From contig NZ_CP178740.1 of assembly GCF_047324305.1 (NCBI RefSeq), forward strand, positions 4,030,001-4,094,000: DNA of 64,000 bases, written 5' to 3'. This stretch comes from Acerihabitans sp047324305. Lineage in GTDB: Bacteria; Pseudomonadota; Gammaproteobacteria; Enterobacterales; Enterobacteriaceae. Shown here piece by piece: positions 7,971 to 15,943 of the stretch; within the stretch, counting starts at the first letter, position 1; the number at the start of each line of letters is the position of its first letter. The notes under the pieces are model-generated. The model did no database searches. It had not been told where the DNA came from and saw only the letters and a program-made list of their open reading frames with translations. The translations under genes were made by a program, and so were the position numbers.

Positions 7971-8008
7971 TTGTCATGATAATTGAATGACATGACAATC
8001 CCTGTCAA
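7971..8008 (-). promoter_or_regulatory. Promoter of the GntR-PfkB-BtpA-ABC operon with embedded operator
   Basis: On the minus strand a perfect -35 TTGACA (8008-8003) and a -10-like AATTAT (7984-7979) are 18 bp apart. A perfect 8-bp dyad, TTGTCATG (7971-7978) and CATGACAA (7991-7998), covers the spacer and the -10. A protein bound there would block RNA polymerase, so autorepression by the GntR regulator is the simplest reading. The regulator start codon lies 27 bases downstream. Confidence 0.75.
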
Positions 8009-8334
8009 CCGGCTAATTCACAGAAAAATCATTAAAATCAATAGGGTTGACGCAACTGAAGGGTAGGTGCATTTGCTTTTTTATCGTCAGGAAACAGTGA
8101 ATTAATACCAGACATTTGACCGTCGTCGGCGCGGATTTTACGGCGGCAATGCCGTCATAGGAAATTAGTATGATTGTGATCTCCGTGTTAAATCGGGCAA
8201 TGCGCGCGGTCAACACGCGCCCATCCGCCATGCTTTGCGCGCATAGCGACAATAGCAACCGGCATTAGCCGCCGGCGCACCCCGGGGCTACAATCGCCGC
8301 GACATCCGAACCAGTATCCCCGGGGTAGATAATA
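8009..8334. other. Intergenic region between the GntR operon promoter and tarD
   Basis: Just over 320 bases. The left part is upstream of the minus-strand GntR promoter; the right part must hold the tarD promoter, though I see no convincing -35/-10 pair. GGGG lies about 10 bases upstream of the tarD ATG. An 81-codon minus-strand frame here (8013-8258) shows no coding character and is not called. Confidence 0.4.
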
Positions 8335-9498
8335 ATGAAAATTCTCGACGTGGTTGAAATCACCAAACCCATTGCCTCGCCTATCCGTAATGCCTATATC
8401 GATTTCAGCAAGATGACCACCAGCCTGGTGGCGGTGGTCACCGATGTGATTAAGGACGGCCGGCGCGTGGTGGGCTACGGCTTTAATTCCAATGGGCGCT
8501 ATGGCCAGGGCGGCCTTATCCGTGAACGTTTCCGCGACCGTATCCTGCGGGCGGATGCCGACGCCGTGCTTAATCCTAACCGCGATAATCTCGATCCCCA
8601 CCGGATTTGGGACCTGATGATGGCCAATGAAAAGCCGGGCGGCCACGGCGAGCGTTCCGTGGCCGTGGGCACGCTGGATATGGCGCTCTGGGACGCCACG
8701 GCGAAAATCGCCGGCCAGCCGCTGTTCCGGCTGCTGGCGGACACCCACGGCGTAGACGCCAATCCCCGCGTATTTGTCTACGCCGCCGGCGGTTATTATT
8801 ATCCCGGCAAGGATCTTGTCGCGCTGCGCCGGGAGATGCGCGGCTATCTGGACCGCGGTTATACGGTGGTGAAGATGAAAATCGGCGGCGCGCCAATCGA
8901 CGAGGATCGCCGCCGTATCGCCGCCGTACTGCATGAGATCGGCGACGACGCCCGTTTGGCGGTGGACGCCAACGGGCGCTTTGATCTGGAAACCGGCATC
9001 GCTTACGCCAAAATGCTGCGCGAGTATCCGCTGTTCTGGTTCGAGGAGGCCGGCGATCCGCTGGACTATGCCCTGCAGGCCGCCCTGGCCGGCTTTTACC
9101 CGGGCGCCATGGCGACGGGTGAAAATCTGTTTTCCCACCAGGATGCGCGTAACCTGCTGCGCTACGGCGCCATGCGCCCGGACCGGGATTATCTCCAGTT
9201 CGACTGCGCCTTGTCGTATGGCCTGGTGGAGTATCTGCGCACCCTGGCGGTGCTGAAGGAGTTCGGCTGGTCGGCGTCGCGCTGTATCCCGCACGGCGGT
9301 CACCAGATGTCGCTGAATATCGCGGCGGGGCTGGGGCTTGGCGGAAACGAAAGCTATCCGGATTTGTTCCAGCCCTACGGCGGTTTTCCGGATGCGGTGA
9401 CCGTTGACAACGGCTATATCACGATGCCCGAGCTGCCGGGCATCGGATTCGAGGGGAAATCCGAGCTGATAAGCGTGATGCGCGCGCTGGCCGAATAA
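8335..9498 (+). CDS. tarD: D(-)-tartrate dehydratase (enolase superfamily)
   Basis: A 387-residue protein that, from recall, matches Bradyrhizobium TarD almost throughout (for example KPIASPIRNAYIDFSKMTTS and GYGFNSNGRYGQGGLIRERF). TarD dehydrates D-tartrate to oxaloacetate using Mg2+. The expected residues are in place with a two-residue offset: K182 in the KxK motif (180-182), metal ligands D211, E237 and E263, and H320 in PHGGH. No transporter gene is adjacent, so uptake must be encoded elsewhere. The gene is monocistronic, divergent from the GntR operon and convergent with a LysR gene. Substrate assignment is strong by motif agreement. Confidence 0.93.
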   Translation: MKILDVVEITKPIASPIRNAYIDFSKMTTSLVAVVTDVIKDGRRVVGYGFNSNGRYGQGGLIRERFRDRILRADADAVLNPNRDNLDPHRIWDLMMANEKPGGHGERSVAVGTLDMALWDATAKIAGQPLFRLLADTHGVDANPRVFVYAAGGYYYPGKDLVALRREMRGYLDRGYTVVKMKIGGAPIDEDRRRIAAVLHEIGDDARLAVDANGRFDLETGIAYAKMLREYPLFWFEEAGDPLDYALQAALAGFYPGAMATGENLFSHQDARNLLRYGAMRPDRDYLQFDCALSYGLVEYLRTLAVLKEFGWSASRCIPHGGHQMSLNIAAGLGLGGNESYPDLFQPYGGFPDAVTVDNGYITMPELPGIGFEGKSELISVMRALAE

Positions 9499-9558
9499 TC
9501 GCCCGCGCGCCCGGTAACGCATGATACCGCGCCGGCATGGCTGTCCGCGCATCCCGCG

Positions 9559-10491
9559 TCAGCGCGGGCCCTGGCCGGCGATGGCCTGCCATAACCGCTC
9601 CGCCGCCCGGGTCATCGACGATGCCGGGCGGAACACCCTAATCTGCACCGGTACCTCGAGGCGCCGGTCCCGTACCGCCGCCGCGACCAACGCGCCGCTG
9701 AGCAGATCCGCCTGCGCCAGCGTCCTGGGCAGCCAGGCCACGCCGTCTCCGGCCCGGGCCATGGCGAGCAGGGTGGCGGCGAGATCGGAGGTAAAAACCC
9801 TGTCCATTTTTGCCAGCTGCGCGGTCATGTGCCGTTGGGTGGCGATTATCCGGCCCAGCCCTGAATCAGTGCTGTAGGACAGGTACGGTATCGGCCGGGC
9901 CATGTCGTCCAGGGACCATTTCGGCCGTTTGCCGGTGGCGTCGGGCGCGCAAAGCGGCAGCAGGATATCCTCGCCGACCTGGACGCTGGTAAAGTGCGCG
10001 TTCTCCAGCCCGCGGCCGGCATCCGGATGGGAATGGCACAGCAAGAATTGCGCATCGCCGCGCAGGAACAGGCGTTCGCAGGCCAGCAAGGTGTCCGACA
10101 CCAGCTTTACCTGGCCATCCAGAGGGGTGATGCCGCTTTCACGCAGCCAGTGGGGGAAAAACAAAGAGGACAGCGAATGGGTTGCGCAAAAAATGATCAT
10201 CTGCGCGCCTTTGCCCGCCGCTTCCAGCGTTTTCGCCCGCAGATCCTGAATCGCGCGCAGAAGGGCCACCGCCTGCGGGTGGAACACCTCACCGGCGGCC
10301 GTTAGCCTGACGCCGCCCCGGCTGCGTTCAAACAACGGCGTGCCGGCCCACTCCTCCAGCGCCTGAATGCGCCGGCTGAACGCCGGCTGCGTCACATGCC
10401 TCAGCTCCGCGGCCCGTGAAAAATTCAGGCTCTCGGCCAGGGCCGCGCAGTCTTCAAGCCACGCCAGCTCAATGTGGGGATGATTCATCAT
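9559..10491 (-). CDS. LysR-family transcriptional regulator, HypT (YjiE)-like
   Basis: About 310 residues. The N-terminal helix-turn-helix contains AESLNFSRAAELRHVTQPAFSRRIQALEEWAG in overlapping segments, followed by a periplasmic-binding-like effector domain (ATHSLSSLFFPHWLRE, GDGVAWLPRTLAQADLLSG). The arrangement and wording closely resemble E. coli HypT, a hypochlorite-responsive regulator, although local targets are more likely tartrate-related. Two adjacent ATGs (10491 and 10488) follow a GAGG; the second has slightly better spacing. The gene converges on tarD and diverges from the RpiR gene. Confidence 0.85.
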   Translation of the reverse strand: MMNHPHIELAWLEDCAALAESLNFSRAAELRHVTQPAFSRRIQALEEWAGTPLFERSRGGVRLTAAGEVFHPQAVALLRAIQDLRAKTLEAAGKGAQMIIFCATHSLSSLFFPHWLRESGITPLDGQVKLVSDTLLACERLFLRGDAQFLLCHSHPDAGRGLENAHFTSVQVGEDILLPLCAPDATGKRPKWSLDDMARPIPYLSYSTDSGLGRIIATQRHMTAQLAKMDRVFTSDLAATLLAMARAGDGVAWLPRTLAQADLLSGALVAAAVRDRRLEVPVQIRVFRPASSMTRAAERLWQAIAGQGPR

Positions 10492-10629
10492 ACCTCGGCT
10501 CCATGGCGTCCGACGCCTCTTGTCAGCATGCGCTGCCGCCATTATCGCACAGCCGGCGCGCACTTTCCTGATGACAAGTCGGCGCACTCTGTGCAGGATG
10601 AGATTTATTTATCCAGGGCAACAAATCTG

Positions 10630-11481
10630 ATGAGTGTGAAAACCGCCTCCCTTGAGAACCGCATCCGTCAATGCTGGGAGCAGCTTTCCAGCCATGAGCA
10701 GCGGCTGGCTGACGTGATTCTGGCCGCGCCGGGCCAACTGGCGATGAATACCGCCACCGAGCTGGCGCGGAGCGCCGGCGTCTCAAAAGCCACCACCACG
10801 CGTTTTTTCCGCCATCTGGGCTATGACAATTACGACGCGGCCCGGCGGCAGGCGCGCGATATGCAAAACAGCGGCTCGCCCCTTTACCTGCAGCAATTTC
10901 AATCCGGCTCGCCGCTGGATGCGGTGATCCAAAACCATCTGGAGCGCGAGGTGGCCAACCTGGTCAATACCTACCGCTCGCTGGACGCGCAGCAACTGTG
11001 CGACATCACGCAAGCGGTCGCAGGCGCCCGCCGGGTGGTGGTGATGGGCTGGCGATTCAGCCAGACCATTGCCGCCATGCTCTATCGCGATCTGATCCAT
11101 GTTCACCACGACGTGAGGCTGCTGCCGCGCGCCGGCGATTCGCTGGCGGAGCACCTTGCCGTGCTGGGGCCGCTGGACGTGGCGATCTGCGTCGGCCTGC
11201 GCCGCCGGATGCCCGCCCTGGAGGCGGCGATGAACGCCATGGCGGAGCTGCGGGTGCCGATGCTGTACCTCTCCGACGTCCTTTCCGGCAAACCCTCGAA
11301 ACAGGCGACCTGGATTATTCGCTGCCACACCGAGGGCAGCCTGATCTTTGACAGCACCGCGTCGCTCTCGGGGGTATGCAACCTGCTGTGTTCGCTGGTG
11401 GCGCGCGAGCGGGGCAAAGCCCGCAACGATCAGCTGGCGCTGATCGAATCCGTGCACCAGTGGCTTGATGAGCTGGAATAA
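10630..11481 (+). CDS. RpiR-family transcriptional regulator
   Basis: A 283-residue protein with an N-terminal RpiR helix-turn-helix (LSSHEQRLADVILAAPGQLA, ARSAGVSKATTTRFFRHLGY) and a C-terminal SIS domain (VVVMGWRFSQTIAAMLYRDL, VAICVGLRRRMPALEAAM). SIS domains usually bind phosphosugars, but RpiR proteins in amino-acid and amine loci are also known. The frame extends to 10474, but that part overlaps the divergent LysR start and looks like shadow. The ATG at 10630 begins MSVKTASLENRI, matching the family's N-terminal helix. It precedes the ABC/DUF1989 operon and probably controls it through the dyad at 11608-11621. Confidence 0.85.
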   Translation: MSVKTASLENRIRQCWEQLSSHEQRLADVILAAPGQLAMNTATELARSAGVSKATTTRFFRHLGYDNYDAARRQARDMQNSGSPLYLQQFQSGSPLDAVIQNHLEREVANLVNTYRSLDAQQLCDITQAVAGARRVVVMGWRFSQTIAAMLYRDLIHVHHDVRLLPRAGDSLAEHLAVLGPLDVAICVGLRRRMPALEAAMNAMAELRVPMLYLSDVLSGKPSKQATWIIRCHTEGSLIFDSTASLSGVCNLLCSLVARERGKARNDQLALIESVHQWLDELE

Positions 11482-11607
11482 CCGATCGTCATGGTGCATT
11501 AGCGCAAGATTTTGCCCGGGGATGGTGCGCCGGCTGCGCGGCAACCGCCGGTCCGGCGCGGCTGTAACAACCCTTAAGAAACAAAAGAAATAAAATATAA
11601 TGATAAA

Positions 11608-11621
11608 GAAACAATAGTTTC
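11608..11621. promoter_or_regulatory. Inverted repeat upstream of the ABC/DUF1989 operon (candidate RpiR operator)
   Basis: GAAAC-AATA-GTTTC is a perfect 5-bp dyad in an AT-rich stretch 120 bases upstream of the binding-protein start and just downstream of the RpiR gene. RpiR regulators bind short dyads of this general shape. The promoter itself is not clear. Confidence 0.4.
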
Positions 11622-11740
11622 ACTCTGATTTTATACAGAAAAAAGGGTTTCTCTCCCGGCGCGGATAACGATGGCGGTAAAAAGTGGCATGAAAGCTGCC
11701 TAATTGTTAGACACCGCCACCACACCAGGATATGACCCTT

Positions 11741-12580
11741 ATGAATAAAATCGCCTTTTTCGCCGCCGCGCTGCTGGCCTTAGGAGCTTACTGCGCCACG
11801 GCCCAGGCGGATACGCTGGCCGATATCAAATCCAGCGGCAAAATGACCGTCGGTATCGATCCCACCTTTCCCCCCTACGAATACACCAACGACCAAGGCG
11901 AGGTGGTCGGCTACAGCGCCGCCATTATGCAGTCGGTAGCCAAAGAACTGGGGGTGAAACTGGAGTTTCAGAAAACCGCCTTCAGCGGCATTATTCCCGG
12001 GCTGATCTCCGGCGCCTTCAACGCCGAAGGTTCCTCCCTTAACGTCACCGCCGAGCGGGCGAAGAAGGTGCTGTTTACCGTGCCCTTCAGTAAAACCGTC
12101 AACGGTATCCTGGTACGCCAAGCCGACGCGGGCCATTTCAGCGCTAAGCCATTGAAAGTGGAAGACCTGGCGGGGCTGCGCGGCGCGGCGAAAAGCGCCA
12201 GCGTGCCGGAACAACTGCTGAAAACCTTTAATGACCAACTGGCAGGCAAAGGCCTTAAACCTATCATCATCATCAGCGTCGATACGCTGGACCAGACCGT
12301 CAGCACCCTGATGACCAAACGCGCCGACTTTGTGATTGACGATATCGCCGTGCTGGCGCCTGTCGCGAAAAAATATCCCGGCAAGGTGGCGCAGGTGGGC
12401 GAGATAGGCCCATCGCAGTGGATGGCGTGGGCCACCCGCAAAGAGGACGCCACGCTGAACAAGGTTATCAGCGACCGTATCCTGGCGATGCAGAAAACCG
12501 GCGAACTGGCACGGCTGCAAACCCAATACCTGGGCACCACCTTTACGGTGCCGGCCGATAATTTCATTCCGCAGGAGTAA
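11741..12580 (+). CDS. Amino-acid-type ABC transporter periplasmic binding protein (SBP family 3)
   Basis: About 279 residues with a Sec signal (hydrophobic 4-20, cleavage near AQADT) and the family-3 binding fold: GKMTVGIDPTFPPYEY, GEVVGYSAAIMQSVAKELGV, and the late QYLGTTF segment. It binds an amino acid, opine or related nitrogen compound. The ATG at 11741 lies 11 bases after AGGA; an ATG at 11732 is only two bases from it and less likely. It opens an operon with three DUF1989 genes and two permeases but no ATPase. Confidence 0.88.
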   Translation: MNKIAFFAAALLALGAYCATAQADTLADIKSSGKMTVGIDPTFPPYEYTNDQGEVVGYSAAIMQSVAKELGVKLEFQKTAFSGIIPGLISGAFNAEGSSLNVTAERAKKVLFTVPFSKTVNGILVRQADAGHFSAKPLKVEDLAGLRGAAKSASVPEQLLKTFNDQLAGKGLKPIIIISVDTLDQTVSTLMTKRADFVIDDIAVLAPVAKKYPGKVAQVGEIGPSQWMAWATRKEDATLNKVISDRILAMQKTGELARLQTQYLGTTFTVPADNFIPQE

Positions 12581-12583
12581 GGC

Positions 12584-13198
12584 ATGTGTCAGCAACAGGT
12601 TCATGTCCCCGCCGGGCACGGCCGGGCATTCACCGTCCGTAAAGGGCAATATCTCACCATTATCGACAGCGAGGGGCAGCAGGCGGCGGATTTTGTGGCG
12701 GTAAACGCAGCGAATGCCGCCGAGAAGCTGTCGCCGGTGCATACGCGCCAACACCTGCGCTCGCTGTTCTTTAAGCCGGGCGACGCGCTTTGGTCAAGCG
12801 ATAACCGCGCCATGTTGCGTATTATCGACGACAGCATCGGCATTCACGACGCCAACGTGCCCGCCTGCGACCGTACTCGGTTCAGCGTGGACTTCGGCGT
12901 CGAGGGGCATCGCAACTGCGTCGATAACCTGCTGGAAGGCATGCGCGGCTTTGGCGTTACCTACTACAGCCTGCCGGAACCGTTCAATCTGTTCCAGAAT
13001 GGCCCGGTCACCGCCGACGGCCGAATGGAGGTGACCGATCCGCATAGCCGGGCGGGGGACCGCATTACCTTCCTGGCATTGTGCGATCTGGTCTGCGCCG
13101 TGTCGTCCTGTCCGCAAGACATTATTCCCGGCAACGGGCTACAGGTGACCCCCATCGATATCCTTATCTCCGATCAACCCAACGCCGGCGAGGCCTGA
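12584..13198 (+). CDS. DUF1989 / urea-carboxylase-associated family protein (copy 1)
   Basis: A 204-residue cytosolic protein of the DUF1989 family. Such proteins work as paired subunits beside urea or guanidine carboxylase, and one pair has been described as carboxyguanidine deiminase. Here the conserved motifs are intact: GHRNCVDNL (His109, Cys112), SSCPQDI (Cys176), and FNLFQNGP near 134-141. It starts 3 bases after the binding-protein stop and AGGAG precedes it. No carboxylase gene is present in the window, so its substrate is probably a transported guanidino, amidine or carbamoyl-like compound rather than the product of a local carboxylase (inference). Confidence 0.85.
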   Translation: MCQQQVHVPAGHGRAFTVRKGQYLTIIDSEGQQAADFVAVNAANAAEKLSPVHTRQHLRSLFFKPGDALWSSDNRAMLRIIDDSIGIHDANVPACDRTRFSVDFGVEGHRNCVDNLLEGMRGFGVTYYSLPEPFNLFQNGPVTADGRMEVTDPHSRAGDRITFLALCDLVCAVSSCPQDIIPGNGLQVTPIDILISDQPNAGEA

Positions 13199-13199
13199 T

Positions 13200-13853
13200 A
13201 TGTTACTGATGAAAGAGGATGTTGCCGCCCAAAAAACCACGCGTTCGCTGGCGGAGCCGGTCATGGTGACGCCGGGCGCGGCGGGTGCTATCCGCGTAGT
13301 GCGCGGACAGTTGCTGCGCATCACCGCGCTGGGCGACGGCGCGGTAGCCTCGCTATTTGGTTTCAGCGTCGACGATCCGGGGATCTGGCTGTCGGTGCAT
13401 CACACGCGCGTCTTTAGCAACAGCTATCTGCTCGGCTCGGGCATGCGTTTGGTCAATAACCGCCGCCGGCCGGTTATGGTGCTCGGCAAGGATAGCGTGC
13501 GCCGCCACGATCTGCTGCTGCCGGGCTCCACCACGGCGTGGCTGGCCGGACGCGGTTACGCCGGGCAGCAGGGCTGTATGGACGCGGTGGCCGCCGAACT
13601 GGCGCGCCTGAAGATGCCAGTGCCGAAACTGCCCGACCCCGTCAATTTATTTATGCATGTGGACCTGGAACGCAATGGCGCTATCGCGCCGCGGCCTAAT
13701 GAGACACGGGCCGGCGACAGCATCACCTGCCGGGTGGTGATGGATACGCTGTTTATCGTCAGCGCCTGCTGCACAGGGATCGAGGGTAATGACTGTCCGG
13801 CGCCGCTGCGGCTATCGGCGGCGGAAGCGTTGACCGATTTTCCGGCTCAGTGA
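13200..13853 (+). CDS. DUF1989 family protein (copy 2, divergent)
   Basis: A 217-residue paralogue of the preceding gene, starting one base after its stop with GAGG upstream. The family body is recognisable (LPDPVNLFMHVDLERNG, ETRAGDSITCRVVMDTLFIVSAC), but the HRNC motif is replaced by QQGC (Cys126) and CPQD by CCTGIEGNDC (191-199). It may be the non-catalytic or differently tuned partner of copy 1, as the UAAP1/UAAP2 pair are dissimilar subunits. An independent enzyme of different specificity is the alternative. Confidence 0.8.
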   Translation: MLLMKEDVAAQKTTRSLAEPVMVTPGAAGAIRVVRGQLLRITALGDGAVASLFGFSVDDPGIWLSVHHTRVFSNSYLLGSGMRLVNNRRRPVMVLGKDSVRRHDLLLPGSTTAWLAGRGYAGQQGCMDAVAAELARLKMPVPKLPDPVNLFMHVDLERNGAIAPRPNETRAGDSITCRVVMDTLFIVSACCTGIEGNDCPAPLRLSAAEALTDFPAQ

Positions 13854-13860
13854 GGTAGCC

Positions 13861-14511
13861 ATGGGGCTGGATGCTGAGGTCAGCGCCGGATTGCCGGAGC
13901 TGGCGCGGGGCCTGTGGGTCACCCTGCAACTGACGATGCTGGCGGCGCTGCTGAGCCTGGCGCTGGGCCAGTTGGGCTGCTACTTGCAGTTGCGGCGGGG
14001 CGGGGTACCGCGTTTTGCCGGCCGGCTGTATGTCAGCCTGATGCGCGGCACGCCCGCCATCGTCCAGCTGTTCGTGGTGTTTTTTACCTTGCCCAGGCTC
14101 GGGCTGGGCGGGCAACCGCTGCTGGCGGCGACGATCGCCATCGGCATGAACAGCGGCGCCTATGTGGCGGAAATCCTGCGGGTCAACCGGCGCCTGGTCA
14201 CGCCAGGACAGCTGGAGGCGGCGCGCACGCTCGGGCTTGGACGCTGGCTCACCTGGTGGTATGTGGTCAATCCGCAGGTGATGCGCGCCAGCCTGCCCAT
14301 GCTGGTCAACGAATTTACCCTTTTGCTGAAAACCACGCCGCTGGCGTCGGTGGTGGCGCTGACCGAGCTGACCTACGCCGGGCAGATCGTCATCGCCCGC
14401 AGCTACGAGCCGGCCCAAGTGCTGCTGCTGGTGGCGCTCGGCTATCTGCTGATTGCCCTGCCGCTGCTGCGCGCGGCGCGTTATCTCGAAGGCAAAGGGA
14501 GACCGGTATAA
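13861..14511 (+). CDS. Amino-acid-type ABC transporter permease (HisM/GlnP family), first of pair
   Basis: A 216-residue inner-membrane protein with about five membrane segments and the HisMQ signature region (VSLMRGTPAIVQLFVVFF near 58-75; EAARTLGLGRWLTWWYVVNP near 120-139, the EAA loop that contacts the ATPase). GAGG precedes the ATG. Its stop overlaps the next permease start by one base (TAATG). With the next gene it would form a heterodimeric channel for the binding protein at 11741-12580. Confidence 0.9.
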   Translation: MGLDAEVSAGLPELARGLWVTLQLTMLAALLSLALGQLGCYLQLRRGGVPRFAGRLYVSLMRGTPAIVQLFVVFFTLPRLGLGGQPLLAATIAIGMNSGAYVAEILRVNRRLVTPGQLEAARTLGLGRWLTWWYVVNPQVMRASLPMLVNEFTLLLKTTPLASVVALTELTYAGQIVIARSYEPAQVLLLVALGYLLIALPLLRAARYLEGKGRPV

Positions 14512-15176
14512 TGGACTGGCATGCCATTGCCTCGTCGGCTCCCGCGCTGTGGGCGGGGATGCAAATCACGCTGTTGCTGAGTCTTATCGCCGCATGGTGC
14601 GCGGGACTTGCCGGCGCGCTGCTGGCGTGGTGTCTGCTGCGCGCGCCGCCTTTCTGGCAGCCGCTGCTGCGCGCCTATCGCGCGCTGACCCTCGGCCTGC
14701 CGCTGCTGGTGGTGATTTATCTGCTGTATTTTGTGCTGCCTGAATATGGCATCACGTTCTCGTCGCCCACCGTGGGCGTGCTGGCGCTGACGCTCTATTA
14801 CGCTCCCTATGTCGCGCAGGTGATCCTGGCCGCGATGGCGGCCCTGCCGCGCGGGCAGTGGGAAGCCACGCGGGTGCTGGGTTTAAGCCGGACCCGCGCC
14901 CTGGTGGACGTGGTGCTGCCGCAAACCCTGCCGCAGATGCTGTCGCCGCTGACGGGCCTGCTGATTGGCCTGATCAAGGACTCGGCGCTGCTGTCGATTG
15001 TCTCGGTGCGGGAATTTATGTACGCCGCCAAGCAGGCCATCTCGGCCACCTACGCCCCGCTGGAAATCTATCTGGCGGTGGCGCTGTGTTATTGGCTGCT
15101 TAACAATGTTATCGACATTCTGGCCCGGCGGGTGGAGCGGCGCATGACGCGCTATAGCCGCCGTACGGCGAATTAA
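14511..15176 (+). CDS. Amino-acid-type ABC transporter permease, second of pair
   Basis: A 221-residue permease beginning MDWHAIASS at the TAATG junction with the first permease. It has several hydrophobic segments, LTLGLPLLVVIYLLYFV in the HisMQ position, and an EAA loop (WEATRVLGLSRTRALVDVVL). The frame continues open far upstream to 13914 but that is an out-of-frame shadow of the first permease. No ATPase gene follows; the ATPase at 20545-21345 is the nearest candidate partner. Confidence 0.9.
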   Translation: MDWHAIASSAPALWAGMQITLLLSLIAAWCAGLAGALLAWCLLRAPPFWQPLLRAYRALTLGLPLLVVIYLLYFVLPEYGITFSSPTVGVLALTLYYAPYVAQVILAAMAALPRGQWEATRVLGLSRTRALVDVVLPQTLPQMLSPLTGLLIGLIKDSALLSIVSVREFMYAAKQAISATYAPLEIYLAVALCYWLLNNVIDILARRVERRMTRYSRRTAN

Positions 15177-15190
15177 CCTGGAGAAGACCA

Positions 15191-15883
15191 ATGGAAGCAC
15201 AATTTACCTGCCGCGATGAGCGGCTGATCCCCGCCCGCCACGGCAAGGCGATCCGCCTGGCCGCGGGTGAAGCGGTGCAGTTGATTAACCTGCACGGCAC
15301 CCAGGTGGCGGACTGCTGGGCTTATAACGCCCGCGACGTGGGCGAGTACATGTGCATGGAGGCGACGCGGGTCTGGAACCAGCGCCTGAATCCGGTGGTG
15401 GGCGACAGTTTTATCACCAATCAGCGCCATCCGATCCTGACCCTGGTGGCGGATACCTCCCCGGGCGTGCACGACACCTTTATGGCGGCCTGCGACGCGC
15501 GCCGCTATGAGCTGCTGGGCTGCACGGAGCCGCATCGCAACTGCCACGATAACCTGCATCAAGGACTGGCGGAACTGGGCGTTGCCCTGCCGCACGGCAA
15601 TCTCGCCTCGTTTAATGTGTTTATGAATATTCGCGTGCAGCCGGACGGCATCACGCTCAGCACGCTGCCGACGGTGACGCGTCCGGGGGATTACATTATC
15701 CTGCGCGCCGAAATGGACTGCTACGTGGCGTTTTCCGCCTGTCCACAGGACATCGTCAGCATCCAGGGGCAGGGCGATAACACGCCGCGCGACATGCTGT
15801 TGCGTATTCTCACCGGCGATTTTCCCGGCGGGGAGGTGAAAGGGCCATGGATACCGGAGACGGCGGCGCCGAGCAACCGGTAA
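15191..15883 (+). CDS. DUF1989 / urea-carboxylase-associated family protein (copy 3)
   Basis: A 230-residue DUF1989 protein with both conserved motifs: PHRNCHDNL (His115, Cys118) and SACPQDI (Cys184). LINLHGTQVADCW near 31-43 and FNVFMNIRVQPDG near 141-153 are also family-typical. It is closer to copy 1 than to copy 2. GGAGA precedes the ATG, 14 bases after the permease stop, so it ends the same operon. Three members in one transporter operon is unusual and suggests one hetero-pair plus a further enzyme acting on the imported compound. Confidence 0.85.
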   Translation: MEAQFTCRDERLIPARHGKAIRLAAGEAVQLINLHGTQVADCWAYNARDVGEYMCMEATRVWNQRLNPVVGDSFITNQRHPILTLVADTSPGVHDTFMAACDARRYELLGCTEPHRNCHDNLHQGLAELGVALPHGNLASFNVFMNIRVQPDGITLSTLPTVTRPGDYIILRAEMDCYVAFSACPQDIVSIQGQGDNTPRDMLLRILTGDFPGGEVKGPWIPETAAPSNR

Positions 15884-15943
15884 TACGCGTGGCGTGGCTT
15901 GGCCCCGGCCGCGTCGCTGGCGGCACGGCACGATAGGCGGGCG

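Noticed and set aside
8013..8258. 81-codon minus-strand frame upstream of the GntR gene
   Set aside because: It lies in the promoter region, shows no family-like sequence and overlaps nothing conserved.
8188..9552. Long open frame antisense to tarD
   Set aside because: It is a shadow of high-GC coding sequence; the sense strand matches tarD residue by residue.
13914..14510. Upstream in-frame extension of the second permease at 14511
   Set aside because: The extension is out-of-frame shadow of the first permease; the TAATG junction gives the natural start.
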